Of a stretch of 40,544 nucleotides of DNA, positions 21,357-29,596 are shown piece by piece. The position numbers and the translations under genes were made by a program. Position 1 is the stretch's first letter. Every line of letters starts with the position of its first letter. The notes beneath the pieces are model-generated. The model was given only the letters and a program-made list of their open reading frames with translations. It had not been told where the DNA came from and did no database searches. The stretch is from WJMD01 sp964596015 (GTDB taxonomy: Bacteria; Joyebacterota; Joyebacteria; Joyebacterales; Joyebacteraceae), in NCBI GenBank assembly GCA_964596015.1, contig CAZQSB010000023.1:1-40544 (forward strand), given 5' to 3'.

Positions 21357-23399
21357 CTATCGGATGAGGGTCACGCGTCCCAGATCCGTTCCGGAAGGCG
21401 TGTCGAGTCGGAAGAAGTAGACGCCGGACGCGGCCTGAACGCCCTCGTCCGTCAGGCCGTTCCACCGGACCTCGGTGATGCCCGCGGAGAGTTCCCTGTC
21501 GAACGGCGTGGCGACCACGCGGCCGGTCGCGTCGTACACCGTGACCGCGGCCCGTCCCGGCTGCGGCATCGAGAGCGAGAAGGTCGCGGAACCGACGGCC
21601 GGACTGCGCGCGAGCGACAGGCGTGCGCTGTCAGGCGTCTCGGGCACGTCCGTGGTGACCGGGGAGCAGTCCTTCAGGATCCAGTTGTACGGGTCGAGCT
21701 CGACGCCGATCGGCGACCATGTCACTTCGACGAAGAAATCCTGGCTCCACTGATCGTTCCAGACCGTGACCAGCTCGTCGGGACCCGTCGTCTCGATAAG
21801 GATGTCGATCGGCATGGTGAAGAGCCCCGCGTCGGACTGGGCCTGCTCGACATGCACCATGACGTCCCAATGGTCGCCGGCGTTCGAGGCGATCCAGCTG
21901 TACTCGTACTCGGGCCTGTTGGCGCCGTAGACCCACTCCTGGAAGAACCAGTCGAGCGACGAGCCGTAGACCGACTCGGCGGCCGCCTGGAACTCGGGCG
22001 TCGTCGCGGAGTCGTAGGCCTTCGAAGAGCTGTACGTCGAGAGAACGCTCAGGAGTCCGTCGAGCGGATAGTGACTCTGCGCGCCTCCGTCGAGTTCGAG
22101 GACGCGGCGGAGCATGTGAAGCACGAGTGCGCCCTTGTCGTAGACCGTCCTGCTGAAGGTGCTCCACGGGTCGTAGATGGGCCCGTCGAAGTAGCCGTAG
22201 TAATCGTACGAGTCGACGTAGTCGCGGTACGACGACACACCGCCCAGATGCTCGAACCAGAGCGCCTCGGAGTAGCTCGCGAAGCCCTCGTTCAGCCAGA
22301 TGTCGTCCCACGTCGCGCAGGTCACCCAGTCGCCCCACCACTGGTGCGCCAGCTCGTGGACCAGGATCCAGTCGTAGTAGTTGTCGCCCCGGATCAGCAC
22401 GGCGCCGTAGCTCGTGCAGGTCTGGTGCTCCATGGCGCCGCCCCACGGGAACTCCGCGTGACCGTACTTCTCCTCCAGGAAGGGATACTCGCCGAAGATG
22501 GAGGCGCAGAACCCGATGGCGTCGGCCGTGATGGAGAGGTCGACCTGCGCGTCCGAGAGGTCCTCCGGGTAAACGTAGTTGTCGATGGGCATGGAGTCGC
22601 CGACGGCCGGGTGATAGTAGTCGGTGAACTTCCAGTAGTTCGTGATCGCGACGGAGACAAGATACGTCGTGATCGGGTAGCTCTCGAACCACTCGAACGT
22701 CTTCGTTCCGTCCCCGTTGTCGACCTCGGACATGAGCAGACCCTCAGACACGGCCACGAGGTCATCCGGAACGGTGAGGGCGATGCGCGCCGAGTCGGCC
22801 TTGTCGTCCGGACGGTCCTTGCAGGGCCACCACTCCCTTGCGCCGTTCGGCTCCGAGAGGCTCGAGATGATCGGCTGTCCGGAGTGGTATGAGAAGTCGA
22901 GGGCGTTGTTCACTGGCGAACCGTGGTACTGGACCGTCACCTCGAAGACCTCTCCCGTGTCGAACGACTGGTCGAGTGTGATCGTGATGAGGTCGCTCGC
23001 ATGTGAGTAGGAGAGGGGAGTCGCGTTTCTCGTAACCGAATCGATGGTCATGTTGTCAAAGAAGTTGAGGACCACGCCTGTGAGTCCGTCGACCGTGCTC
23101 GCGGCCCGCATTGTGACCTTCCCCGAGACCGTCTCCGGGCCCGGGTCGATGGCGATGTCGATGTCGTAGAAGAGAGCGTCGAAGTCGTCCTGCGAGGCTC
23201 GAACGGCATCGGGCGGCAGCATGAGTTCCGTCATCACACGCTCATGCACCTGCTGCTTCGCCTTCCAGAGGATCTCCCGCTCCGCTCCGTCGGGGATCAC
23301 GAGCTTCGCCCAGTCTTCACCGGCGACCGACGCGGCGGGCGCGACGCACGCAGTGAGAATGACCATCGCAAGAGCGAGAAGACTCGAGGAACGGACCAT
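21357..23399 (-). CDS. Secreted M1-family zinc aminopeptidase with FlgD-like C-terminus
   Basis: This 680-residue exported metallopeptidase starts at the ATG whose first base is 23399, behind GGAGG at 23406-23410 with 6-base spacing. An ATG 24 bases upstream lacks this site. The N-terminus has a hydrophobic core followed by LTAC, so either a lipoprotein signal or an ordinary signal peptide is possible. Residues about 70-260 are the M1 N-terminal beta saddle. GGAMEH (320-325) stands for the usual GxMEN exopeptidase motif. The zinc site is His348-Glu349-x-x-His352 (VHELAHQWWGDW) with Glu371 in LNEGFASY. Residues about 600-680 form a FlgD-Ig-like domain (VYDATGRVVATPF, ASGVYFFRL) like that of the 319-3192 protein. 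A role in extracellular protein degradation is inferred. Confidence 0.93.
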   Translation of the reverse strand: MVRSSSLLALAMVILTACVAPAASVAGEDWAKLVIPDGAEREILWKAKQQVHERVMTELMLPPDAVRASQDDFDALFYDIDIAIDPGPETVSGKVTMRAASTVDGLTGVVLNFFDNMTIDSVTRNATPLSYSHASDLITITLDQSFDTGEVFEVTVQYHGSPVNNALDFSYHSGQPIISSLSEPNGAREWWPCKDRPDDKADSARIALTVPDDLVAVSEGLLMSEVDNGDGTKTFEWFESYPITTYLVSVAITNYWKFTDYYHPAVGDSMPIDNYVYPEDLSDAQVDLSITADAIGFCASIFGEYPFLEEKYGHAEFPWGGAMEHQTCTSYGAVLIRGDNYYDWILVHELAHQWWGDWVTCATWDDIWLNEGFASYSEALWFEHLGGVSSYRDYVDSYDYYGYFDGPIYDPWSTFSRTVYDKGALVLHMLRRVLELDGGAQSHYPLDGLLSVLSTYSSSKAYDSATTPEFQAAAESVYGSSLDWFFQEWVYGANRPEYEYSWIASNAGDHWDVMVHVEQAQSDAGLFTMPIDILIETTGPDELVTVWNDQWSQDFFVEVTWSPIGVELDPYNWILKDCSPVTTDVPETPDSARLSLARSPAVGSATFSLSMPQPGRAAVTVYDATGRVVATPFDRELSAGITEVRWNGLTDEGVQAASGVYFFRLDTPSGTDLGRVTLIR

Positions 23400-23483
23400 G
23401 CGGAACCTCCATTCGGGGAGCACGACGCCGCCCGCGGGTCAGTCCCCGCGGAAGCAGGCGGACGATAGACTCTCTCTTCATGC

Positions 23484-23512
23484 ATTATACCGCAGTTTGG
23501 CTGATTCGTCAA
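23484..23512 (-). promoter_or_regulatory. Near-consensus sigma-70-type promoter for the M1 peptidase
   Basis: Read on the minus strand, TTGACG (plus positions 23507-23512) and a perfect TATAAT (23484-23489) are separated by 17 bases. The leader is about 75 bases. It is the best -10 box in the window and may mark a highly expressed gene. Confidence 0.8.
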
Positions 23513-23558
23513 GAGACGCACAGCGGGTCGGTCTCGTCGGACCCCGGCCCTCGGGCGC

Positions 23559-23587
23559 TTGCGGGGCGCGCCGCGCTCCGGTAGACT
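23559..23587 (+). promoter_or_regulatory. Candidate promoter for the unknown secreted protein
   Basis: TTGCGG (23559-23564) and TAGACT (23582-23587) are separated by 17 bases, 40 bases before the start at 23628. The same pair of hexamers occurs upstream of the TamB-like gene at 33352-33381, which supports both. Confidence 0.5.
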
Positions 23588-23627
23588 GGAAGATGTCCCA
23601 CGCCCGTCCACAAGGGGGTGGTTCGAC

Positions 23628-25109
23628 ATGACGCGCTGGCCCGGAACGGCGGGGCTGCTGCTGGGAGCCCTGCTGCTGACAGTGACGGCCGGGGCGACCG
23701 CCGACGCGCCGGATGCCTCTCAGGTTGCCGCCCTTCGCCTGGCCAAGCCCGCGCTCGAAGCCTCACGCTCGAGCGAATCGGTCTGGCCCGGGTGGGACAT
23801 CTCCGAGACGCCTCTTCTGCTTCTCTCTTCCGACGAGACGTGCCTGCTGGTCCACCACCCGCGCCCTCCCATCGCATTCCGCCGTCTCCTGGACGACGGC
23901 GGAGCCGACCTGTCTGTCTATCGGAGGGTCGGCGGCACGTACGAGGAGCCGTTCAGCGAGGTGGGTCGCTACGGAACGGCGGTCCTCACCACGGACGAAC
24001 TCCATGCCTCCGGGCCGGTGGTCGTCTACGAGCGCGCGTTTCTGGTCTGGGCCGCCGGGATCTGCGACGAAGCCCTCGAGCCGGTCGATCTCGTGGCGGC
24101 ATACCCCGTCGACGCCAGGAGCCTCGTCCTCTCTGACATCGAGTGTGAGATCCTGGCCGACGCCGAGCGAGCCGTCGAACGCGGCGCGGAGCCCGCGGTC
24201 GTGGAATCGCTCGCGCGGGAGCTCGTCTCGATCAGGATCTTCCGCCGCATTCAGATGGGGAACAGGTTCGCCGAGTACGAGCGGCGTCTCGAACTCCGTG
24301 AAGGCGTTCCGCGCTACGCAGCCGGCAGGATGCTCGAGGAAGCGGCGCGACGACGTGTGAATCCCGTCTTCGATGAGGCGGTCGCCGCGTGCCGAGAGCG
24401 ATTCGAAGACGGGCTGAACAGGACCTCGTGGTCCGTCGGTCCCGGGACCGACCTCGAGTGGTACCGCGAGCGGCGTTTCGCCTTTTCGGGGGCGTCCGTC
24501 TGCAGACTCCTCGACCGTACCGTGCCCGGGTGGAAGGAACGGGTCATCGAAGACTGCGTCGACCCGTACTCGCTGCTCGAGGAGCGCTTCCGTCTGGAGG
24601 CGCCCCGTCCCGCCAGCGTGACGCCGCGCTACGACTACGAGGCGCGGCTTCTCGAACGTGCGGCGTTCGCCGAGGAGGCCCTCACACACGAGGAGCGGCG
24701 GTTCATCGAGCTCACGCGCGGCGACTCGCTGCGGTTCTGCATCAACACACATCTGCTCTCGAACGTGAGCGTCAGCTACGAGCCGACCACGATGCTCCAG
24801 GTGGACCGTCACAGGCAGGTGCACGAACGGATCCTTCGTCTCGACTTCTCGGGAACGACCTACCTGGAGCTCATCGGTCGCCCGTGCGCCGTCATCGTCG
24901 AGAACGACGCCTACGACGTGCGCCAGTTGATCTTCCCAGCCCCGAAGGAGTTCAGGGTGACGGCCGGAGGAGCGGTGGTCGAGCTCACGCACGGGATCCA
25001 GGAGATCGACGAGCCTCACCGCATCGAGGCGCCGGGCTTCCTGCTCGAGGCAGAACGGTCGGTCGTCTTCGTGTCCGACACGCGCATCACGTTCGTCATC
25101 CACCGTTAG
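23628..25109 (+). CDS. Secreted protein of unknown function
   Basis: This 493-residue protein begins at ATG 23628 behind AAGGGGGTGG, with a clear signal peptide (TAGLLLGALLLTVTAGATADA). I do not recognise the family with confidence. Visible blocks are SVWPGWDISETPLLLL with LLVHHPRPP about 45-85 residues in, a helical centre with ERAVERGAEPAVVESLARELVSIRIF, and RFAEYERRLELREGVPRYAAGRMLEEA. The last part is beta-rich (HLLSNVSVSYEPTTML, LDFSGTTYLEL). The opening W-P-G-W block and the E-G-x-x-R-Y helix resemble exported proteins that elsewhere carry a zinc HExxH motif, but no HExxH is present here. It could be an inactive relative; that is a weak inference. The neighbours are divergently or convergently transcribed, so it is probably monocistronic. 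Confidence 0.75.
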   Translation: MTRWPGTAGLLLGALLLTVTAGATADAPDASQVAALRLAKPALEASRSSESVWPGWDISETPLLLLSSDETCLLVHHPRPPIAFRRLLDDGGADLSVYRRVGGTYEEPFSEVGRYGTAVLTTDELHASGPVVVYERAFLVWAAGICDEALEPVDLVAAYPVDARSLVLSDIECEILADAERAVERGAEPAVVESLARELVSIRIFRRIQMGNRFAEYERRLELREGVPRYAAGRMLEEAARRRVNPVFDEAVAACRERFEDGLNRTSWSVGPGTDLEWYRERRFAFSGASVCRLLDRTVPGWKERVIEDCVDPYSLLEERFRLEAPRPASVTPRYDYEARLLERAAFAEEALTHEERRFIELTRGDSLRFCINTHLLSNVSVSYEPTTMLQVDRHRQVHERILRLDFSGTTYLELIGRPCAVIVENDAYDVRQLIFPAPKEFRVTAGGAVVELTHGIQEIDEPHRIEAPGFLLEAERSVVFVSDTRITFVIHR

Positions 25110-25122
25110 CCCGAAAAGGGAA

Positions 25123-25163
25123 AGCGCGCGGAAGCGACCTCGCTCAGGTCGACTCCGCGCGCT
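25123..25163. terminator. Long hairpin between convergent genes
   Basis: AGCGCGCGGAAGCGACCT (25123-25140) pairs with AGGTCGACTCCGCGCGCT (25146-25163) around CGCTC, with two internal mismatches. It can serve the unknown secreted gene (plus) and the small Cys-rich gene (minus). Confidence 0.65.
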
Positions 25164-25246
25164 CCCTGCTTCCTCGGCGGCTGACGCTCGCGGTGTGCGG
25201 CGCGGCAGAGCCGAGCCGGCTCTGACCGGGCCCGTGGGCGCATCGC

Positions 25247-25960
25247 CTACGGGTTCCTGTAGATCGCCTTGATGGTCGTCCAGGTGTTCCTCTCGACAGG
25301 TGTCGGTCCCTGACACTGCAGCGTCGCGTAGAGACTGAGATCGCCCGGGAACGAGAAGTCGCACAGACCCTGCCACCCGGAGCCCCAGTCGTTCCACGAC
25401 TGTCCCACGACGCAGGGCCCCGAGTCGGTCACGACCTTCGGGAGGTTCCCGCATGCGTCAAGGAATTCGACCGTCGCGAAGAAGGGACCCGTCAGGATCG
25501 GCACGTTGTCCGGCATGTCGAGGGTGACCGCCCACAGTCCGGCCTTCTCGTATCCTCCGACCGGGGTCGGTTCCGACGCGACGATGAGTGGGCCCGGCAT
25601 GTAGGACTCGCCGCAGGGAATCGCCTCGCGGATGCCGCCGACCGCGGTCAGCTCGCACTGCTCCGCGCTCGGCCAGTAGAGGAACATGGTCACGCTGGCC
25701 GCCATCCACCCGCCTCCGCAGTCCGCGCAGGTCTCCGGCCTCCCGAGCGCGGCGTACACCTCGTTGCCGGTGAACCAGTCGCCGATGGCCCAGTAGTATC
25801 CTGTCCGCCCGGTGGAACAGCGGTCGTCGGCCTCACGCGCATTCTCCACACTCCCCTGCGCAGCGATGTCCGTGAGCGCCACGGGTTCGGGATGACGCGC
25901 GTCGGCGTGAACGAACAGGACGGCCAGAAGAGCCGTCAGGACAAGCGTTCTCAATGTCAT
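25247..25960 (-). CDS. Small secreted Cys-rich protein with C-terminal WxxIKAIYR
   Basis: This 237-residue protein starts at the ATG whose first base is 25960, with GGGGAGGTGG (plus 25965-25974) as the ribosome site. Residues 1-21 form a signal peptide (LVLTALLAVLFVHADA). The mature protein has eight or more cysteines, for example CADCGGGW, in a beta-rich sequence with YYWAIGDWFTGNEVYAAL near the start. I recognise no enzyme motif. The C-terminus TWTTIKAIYRNP (Trp227 to Pro237) matches the ending of the lamin-tail protein at 3451-4056, apart from two extra residues. A secreted or surface protein with a shared sorting tag is the simplest reading. No promoter was identified. Confidence 0.8.
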   Translation of the reverse strand: MTLRTLVLTALLAVLFVHADARHPEPVALTDIAAQGSVENAREADDRCSTGRTGYYWAIGDWFTGNEVYAALGRPETCADCGGGWMAASVTMFLYWPSAEQCELTAVGGIREAIPCGESYMPGPLIVASEPTPVGGYEKAGLWAVTLDMPDNVPILTGPFFATVEFLDACGNLPKVVTDSGPCVVGQSWNDWGSGWQGLCDFSFPGDLSLYATLQCQGPTPVERNTWTTIKAIYRNP

Positions 25961-26032
25961 CAGGCCACCTCCCCAGGGGCATTTCGCGGTCTCCCGGCGG
26001 GCTTCGAGGGACCTCCGTGTGGGCGTTCCCCG

Positions 26033-26061
26033 TTGCCCGCGGCGGGCCGCGGTGCTATGAG
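26033..26061 (+). promoter_or_regulatory. Weak candidate promoter for rlmI
   Basis: TTGCCC (26033-26038) and TATGAG (26056-26061) are separated by 17 bases. The -10 box lacks the final T, so this is a tentative call. It lies 82 bases upstream of the methyltransferase start. Confidence 0.3.
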
Positions 26062-26143
26062 TTACATGAAGCCGTATGCCAGAGTGCAGGAAACGTACCG
26101 TTTCAGGGCGCTTTCCACGCCGGAAGAGCCCGTTGGGGGGCCG

Positions 26144-27297
<1,154 letters not shown>

Positions 27298-27322
<25 letters not shown>

Positions 27323-28290
27323 CGGGTGCCTCTCCGGGGTTCGCAAAGCTCCATTCATCTGGCGCGCTGGAACGCCGCGCTCGGGCGGCGGAGGACGCGC
27401 TCGCCCGGTGCGCGTTGTGTCCGAGGGCGTGCGGGGCGGACAGGCTCTCCGGCGAGACCGGCGAGTGCGGCGCCGACGGCGAACTGGTGGTCTACCGTCA
27501 CATGCCGCATCACGGTGAGGAACCGCCGCTCTCAGGCACGCGCGGGAGCGGGACGGTCTTCTTCTCCAACTGCACGATGGCGTGCCGCTACTGCCAGAAC
27601 GAGAGGATGAGCAGAAGGGGAGAGGGGACGGTCCGGGACGCGGACGAACTGGCCGCGATGCTCGGCGACCTGGAGGACGTCGGCTGCCACAACTGGAATC
27701 TGGTGTCGCCGACCCAGTACCTGCCCTGGATCCTGCGCGCTCTCGTGAAGGTCGCGGAGAGAGGCGTCGCGCTGCCGGTGGTCTGGAACACCTCCGGGTA
27801 CGAGGGCTCGTGGACGCTCGAGCTGCTGGACGGTGTGGTCGACATCTATCTTTCGGACATCAGGTACGGTCTGCCCGGTCCCGACGCCCGGTTCTCGGGC
27901 GTCTCCGACTATGTGCCGGTCTCCAGAGAGGCTCTCATCGAGATGAACGAGCAGGTGGGGCCCCTCGTTCTCGACGCCGATGGCGTCGCCATCCGCGGCC
28001 TCATCATCCGTCACCTGGTGCTCCCGAACGGACTGGCCGGTTCACGCGAGGCGCTCCGGTTCGTGGCTGAGAGGCTGGGAACACAGACGGCGGTCAGCCT
28101 GATGTCGCAGTACTATCCCGTCGGGGGAGCCGTCGGCGACGTGGACATCGGCCGGCGCATCACACGAGACGAGTGGGCGGAGGCCGTCACGGCGCTCGAG
28201 GACGCCGGGCTCGAACGAGGATGGGTCCAGTCGTTTCACGGGGAGCTCTACCCTGCCGCCGGGAGCCGCATCGAGCCGGACGAGCTCTAG
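27298..28290 (+). CDS. Radical SAM protein, PflX/COG1313 type
   Basis: This protein of about 330 residues resembles pyruvate formate-lyase activating enzymes. The radical SAM cluster motif CTMACRYCQN (C-x3-C-x2-C) is preceded by the COG1313 hallmark CALCPRACGADRLSGETGEC, a further group of cysteines that may bind another cluster. Later motifs are VVWNTSGY, VDIYLSDIRYG and IRHLVLPN, the last typical of this group. Its physiological substrate is unknown; the family probably activates a glycyl-radical or modifies another enzyme. The start is uncertain. GTG 27298 overlaps rlmI by 25 bases but has no good SD. CTG 27319, overlapping the rlmI stop as CTGA, sits 4 bases after GGAGG and may be the true start. 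Confidence 0.87.
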
Positions 28291-28350
28291 GGCGCCACCC
28301 GCCGCCGTGAGCCGCATCGAACCGGACAAGGCGCAGGGCGCAGGCCACCC
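28255..28350. repeat. Imperfect tandem duplication (46/50 bp) across the radical SAM stop codon
   Basis: Copy 1 (28255-28300) holds the last codons, the TAG stop and the bases just after it. Copy 2 (28301-28350) repeats it with a few substitutions and a 4-base insertion. Both begin GCCGCCG and share AGCCGCATCGA and CCACCC. The duplicate is noncoding. Confidence 0.85.
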
Positions 28351-28396
28351 GTCGAGGGCGAGTGGATGAGAATCCCGTGAAATGCCGGCGGTCATG

Positions 28397-28425
28397 TTGA
28401 CAACCCGGCCCATGAGGACCATACT
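28397..28425 (+). promoter_or_regulatory. Sigma-70-type promoter of the alpha-glucan operon
   Basis: A perfect TTGACA (28397-28402) and CATACT (28420-28425) are separated by 17 bases. The -10 box matches in 4 of 6 positions. It lies 75 bases before the start at 28501 and after the duplicated 3' end of the previous gene. Confidence 0.6.
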
Positions 28426-28500
28426 GAGACGCTCGCACGAAACGTCCGTGGAACACAGCACTTCCCGGTGAACGTCGCCGGCACAGGAGCAGGGAGTAAG

Positions 28501-29523
28501 GTGAAGAAGAGCGAACTGCAGAAGAGAACCGTCTCCGAACTTCGAGAAGTGGCGGCCGGGTTGGGACTTACGGGTATCTCGAAGCTCAGGAAGGCGGATC
28601 TCGTCGCCGTCATCCTGAACGCCGGGAAGAAGGGGCAGCGGGCGAAGCCGTCCGGCTCGGCCCGGAGGAACGAACGCTCGGGCCGCGTCGTGAGGAAGGC
28701 GTCCGAGAAGAAGGTGGCGAAAGCGAAGGGCAAGCCCCCCGCGAAGAAGACGGCGAAGCCCCCCGCGAAGAAGGCGGCGAAGCCTCCCGCGAAGAAGGCG
28801 GCGAAGCCCCCCGCGAAGCCCCCGGCGAAGCCCCCCGCGAAGAAGGCGGCGAAGAAGACGAAGTCCTCCGCGCAGTCGCGGCGCACCCGAGGGAGCTCCG
28901 CCAACGGAACTGGTGAGCGTTCGACCATCTCGCCGAGGACCTCGCGGACTTTCGCGGCGTTCCGAGAGCGAGGGGAGCAGCGGGTCCGCGCGAGCAAGTT
29001 CTACCTGGCCGCGCACGAGACCCCTGAGCTTGACACCGACTTCGAGTACCCGACCTCCTACGGTGAGAACCGCATCGCGCTCATGGTCCGCGATCCGTAC
29101 TGGCTGTACACGTACTGGGAGTTCGCGCCGACGCTGGAGCGCGAGCTCGTCGAGCGTCTCGGAGAGGAGACGGTGGCGAAGAGTCGGCTCATCCTGCGCG
29201 TCTACGACGTCACCGACTCCGAGCCCGAAGAGGCCCAGGGGTGGCACGACATCGAGATCGCGGCCGGCGCCAGGAACTGGTACATCAACGTCATGCGCGT
29301 CGAGCGCGAATACTGCGTCGACATTGGACTGCTGACCCCGGACGGAACCTTCATACTCATCGCCCGGTCGAACCGCGTGTCACTTCCTCCCGTCGGACCG
29401 TCGGATGTCGTCGACGAAGAGTGGGTCGTCGTCGAGGCGCTCGACGGGCTCTACCGCGAGAGCGGTCCCGGCGGCCCCACTTCGGGCTCCGGCGGCTGGG
29501 GATCGGGCGGCCTCAGAGACTGA
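28501..29523 (+). CDS. DUF4912 protein with SAP/Rho-N-like head and Lys/Pro/Ala linker
   Basis: This 340-residue protein begins at GTG 28501 after GGGAG; an upstream ATG in frame lacks an SD. Residues 1-37 (ELQKRTVSELREVAAGLGL, KLRKADLVAVIL) form a small helical domain like the Rho N-terminal/SAP type, which can bind nucleic acid. Residues about 50-125 are highly basic and include K-P-P-A-K-K-A-A octapeptide repeats at 78-119, similar to histone H1-like tails. Residues about 175-300 are a DUF4912 domain, with SYGENRIALMVRDPYWLYTYWEF, LRVYDVT and WYINV. The protein ends in a Gly/Ser-rich tail. DUF4912 genes often lie next to GH57 alpha-glucan enzymes, as here. Binding of glucan or a surface is possible; its function is unknown. 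Confidence 0.86.
   Translation: MKKSELQKRTVSELREVAAGLGLTGISKLRKADLVAVILNAGKKGQRAKPSGSARRNERSGRVVRKASEKKVAKAKGKPPAKKTAKPPAKKAAKPPAKKAAKPPAKPPAKPPAKKAAKKTKSSAQSRRTRGSSANGTGERSTISPRTSRTFAAFRERGEQRVRASKFYLAAHETPELDTDFEYPTSYGENRIALMVRDPYWLYTYWEFAPTLERELVERLGEETVAKSRLILRVYDVTDSEPEEAQGWHDIEIAAGARNWYINVMRVEREYCVDIGLLTPDGTFILIARSNRVSLPPVGPSDVVDEEWVVVEALDGLYRESGPGGPTSGSGGWGSGGLRD
28732..28857 (+). repeat. 24-bp in-frame repeats encoding KPPAKKAA
   Basis: Three near-identical 24-base units starting AAGCCCCCCGCGAAGAAG lie at 28732-28755, 28756-28779 and 28780-28803. They are followed by shorter 12-base derivatives and one more full unit up to about 28851. They keep reading frame and encode residues 78-119 of the DUF4912 protein. 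Differences are silent or Thr/Ala, consistent with slippage or unequal exchange. Confidence 0.9.
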
Positions 29524-29596
29524 CGAGGCCTCCGGGCGTCCGGTTCAGGACGCACGGCCTTCCTCCGTCCATAGAGCGTTGCACCGTGAGGGAAGC

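Noticed and set aside
28732..28857. Repeats in the DUF4912 gene considered as a mobile or phase-variable element
   Set aside because: They are in-frame 24-base and 12-base units encoding a basic tail, explained by a low-complexity protein region; no change of frame would follow from gain or loss.
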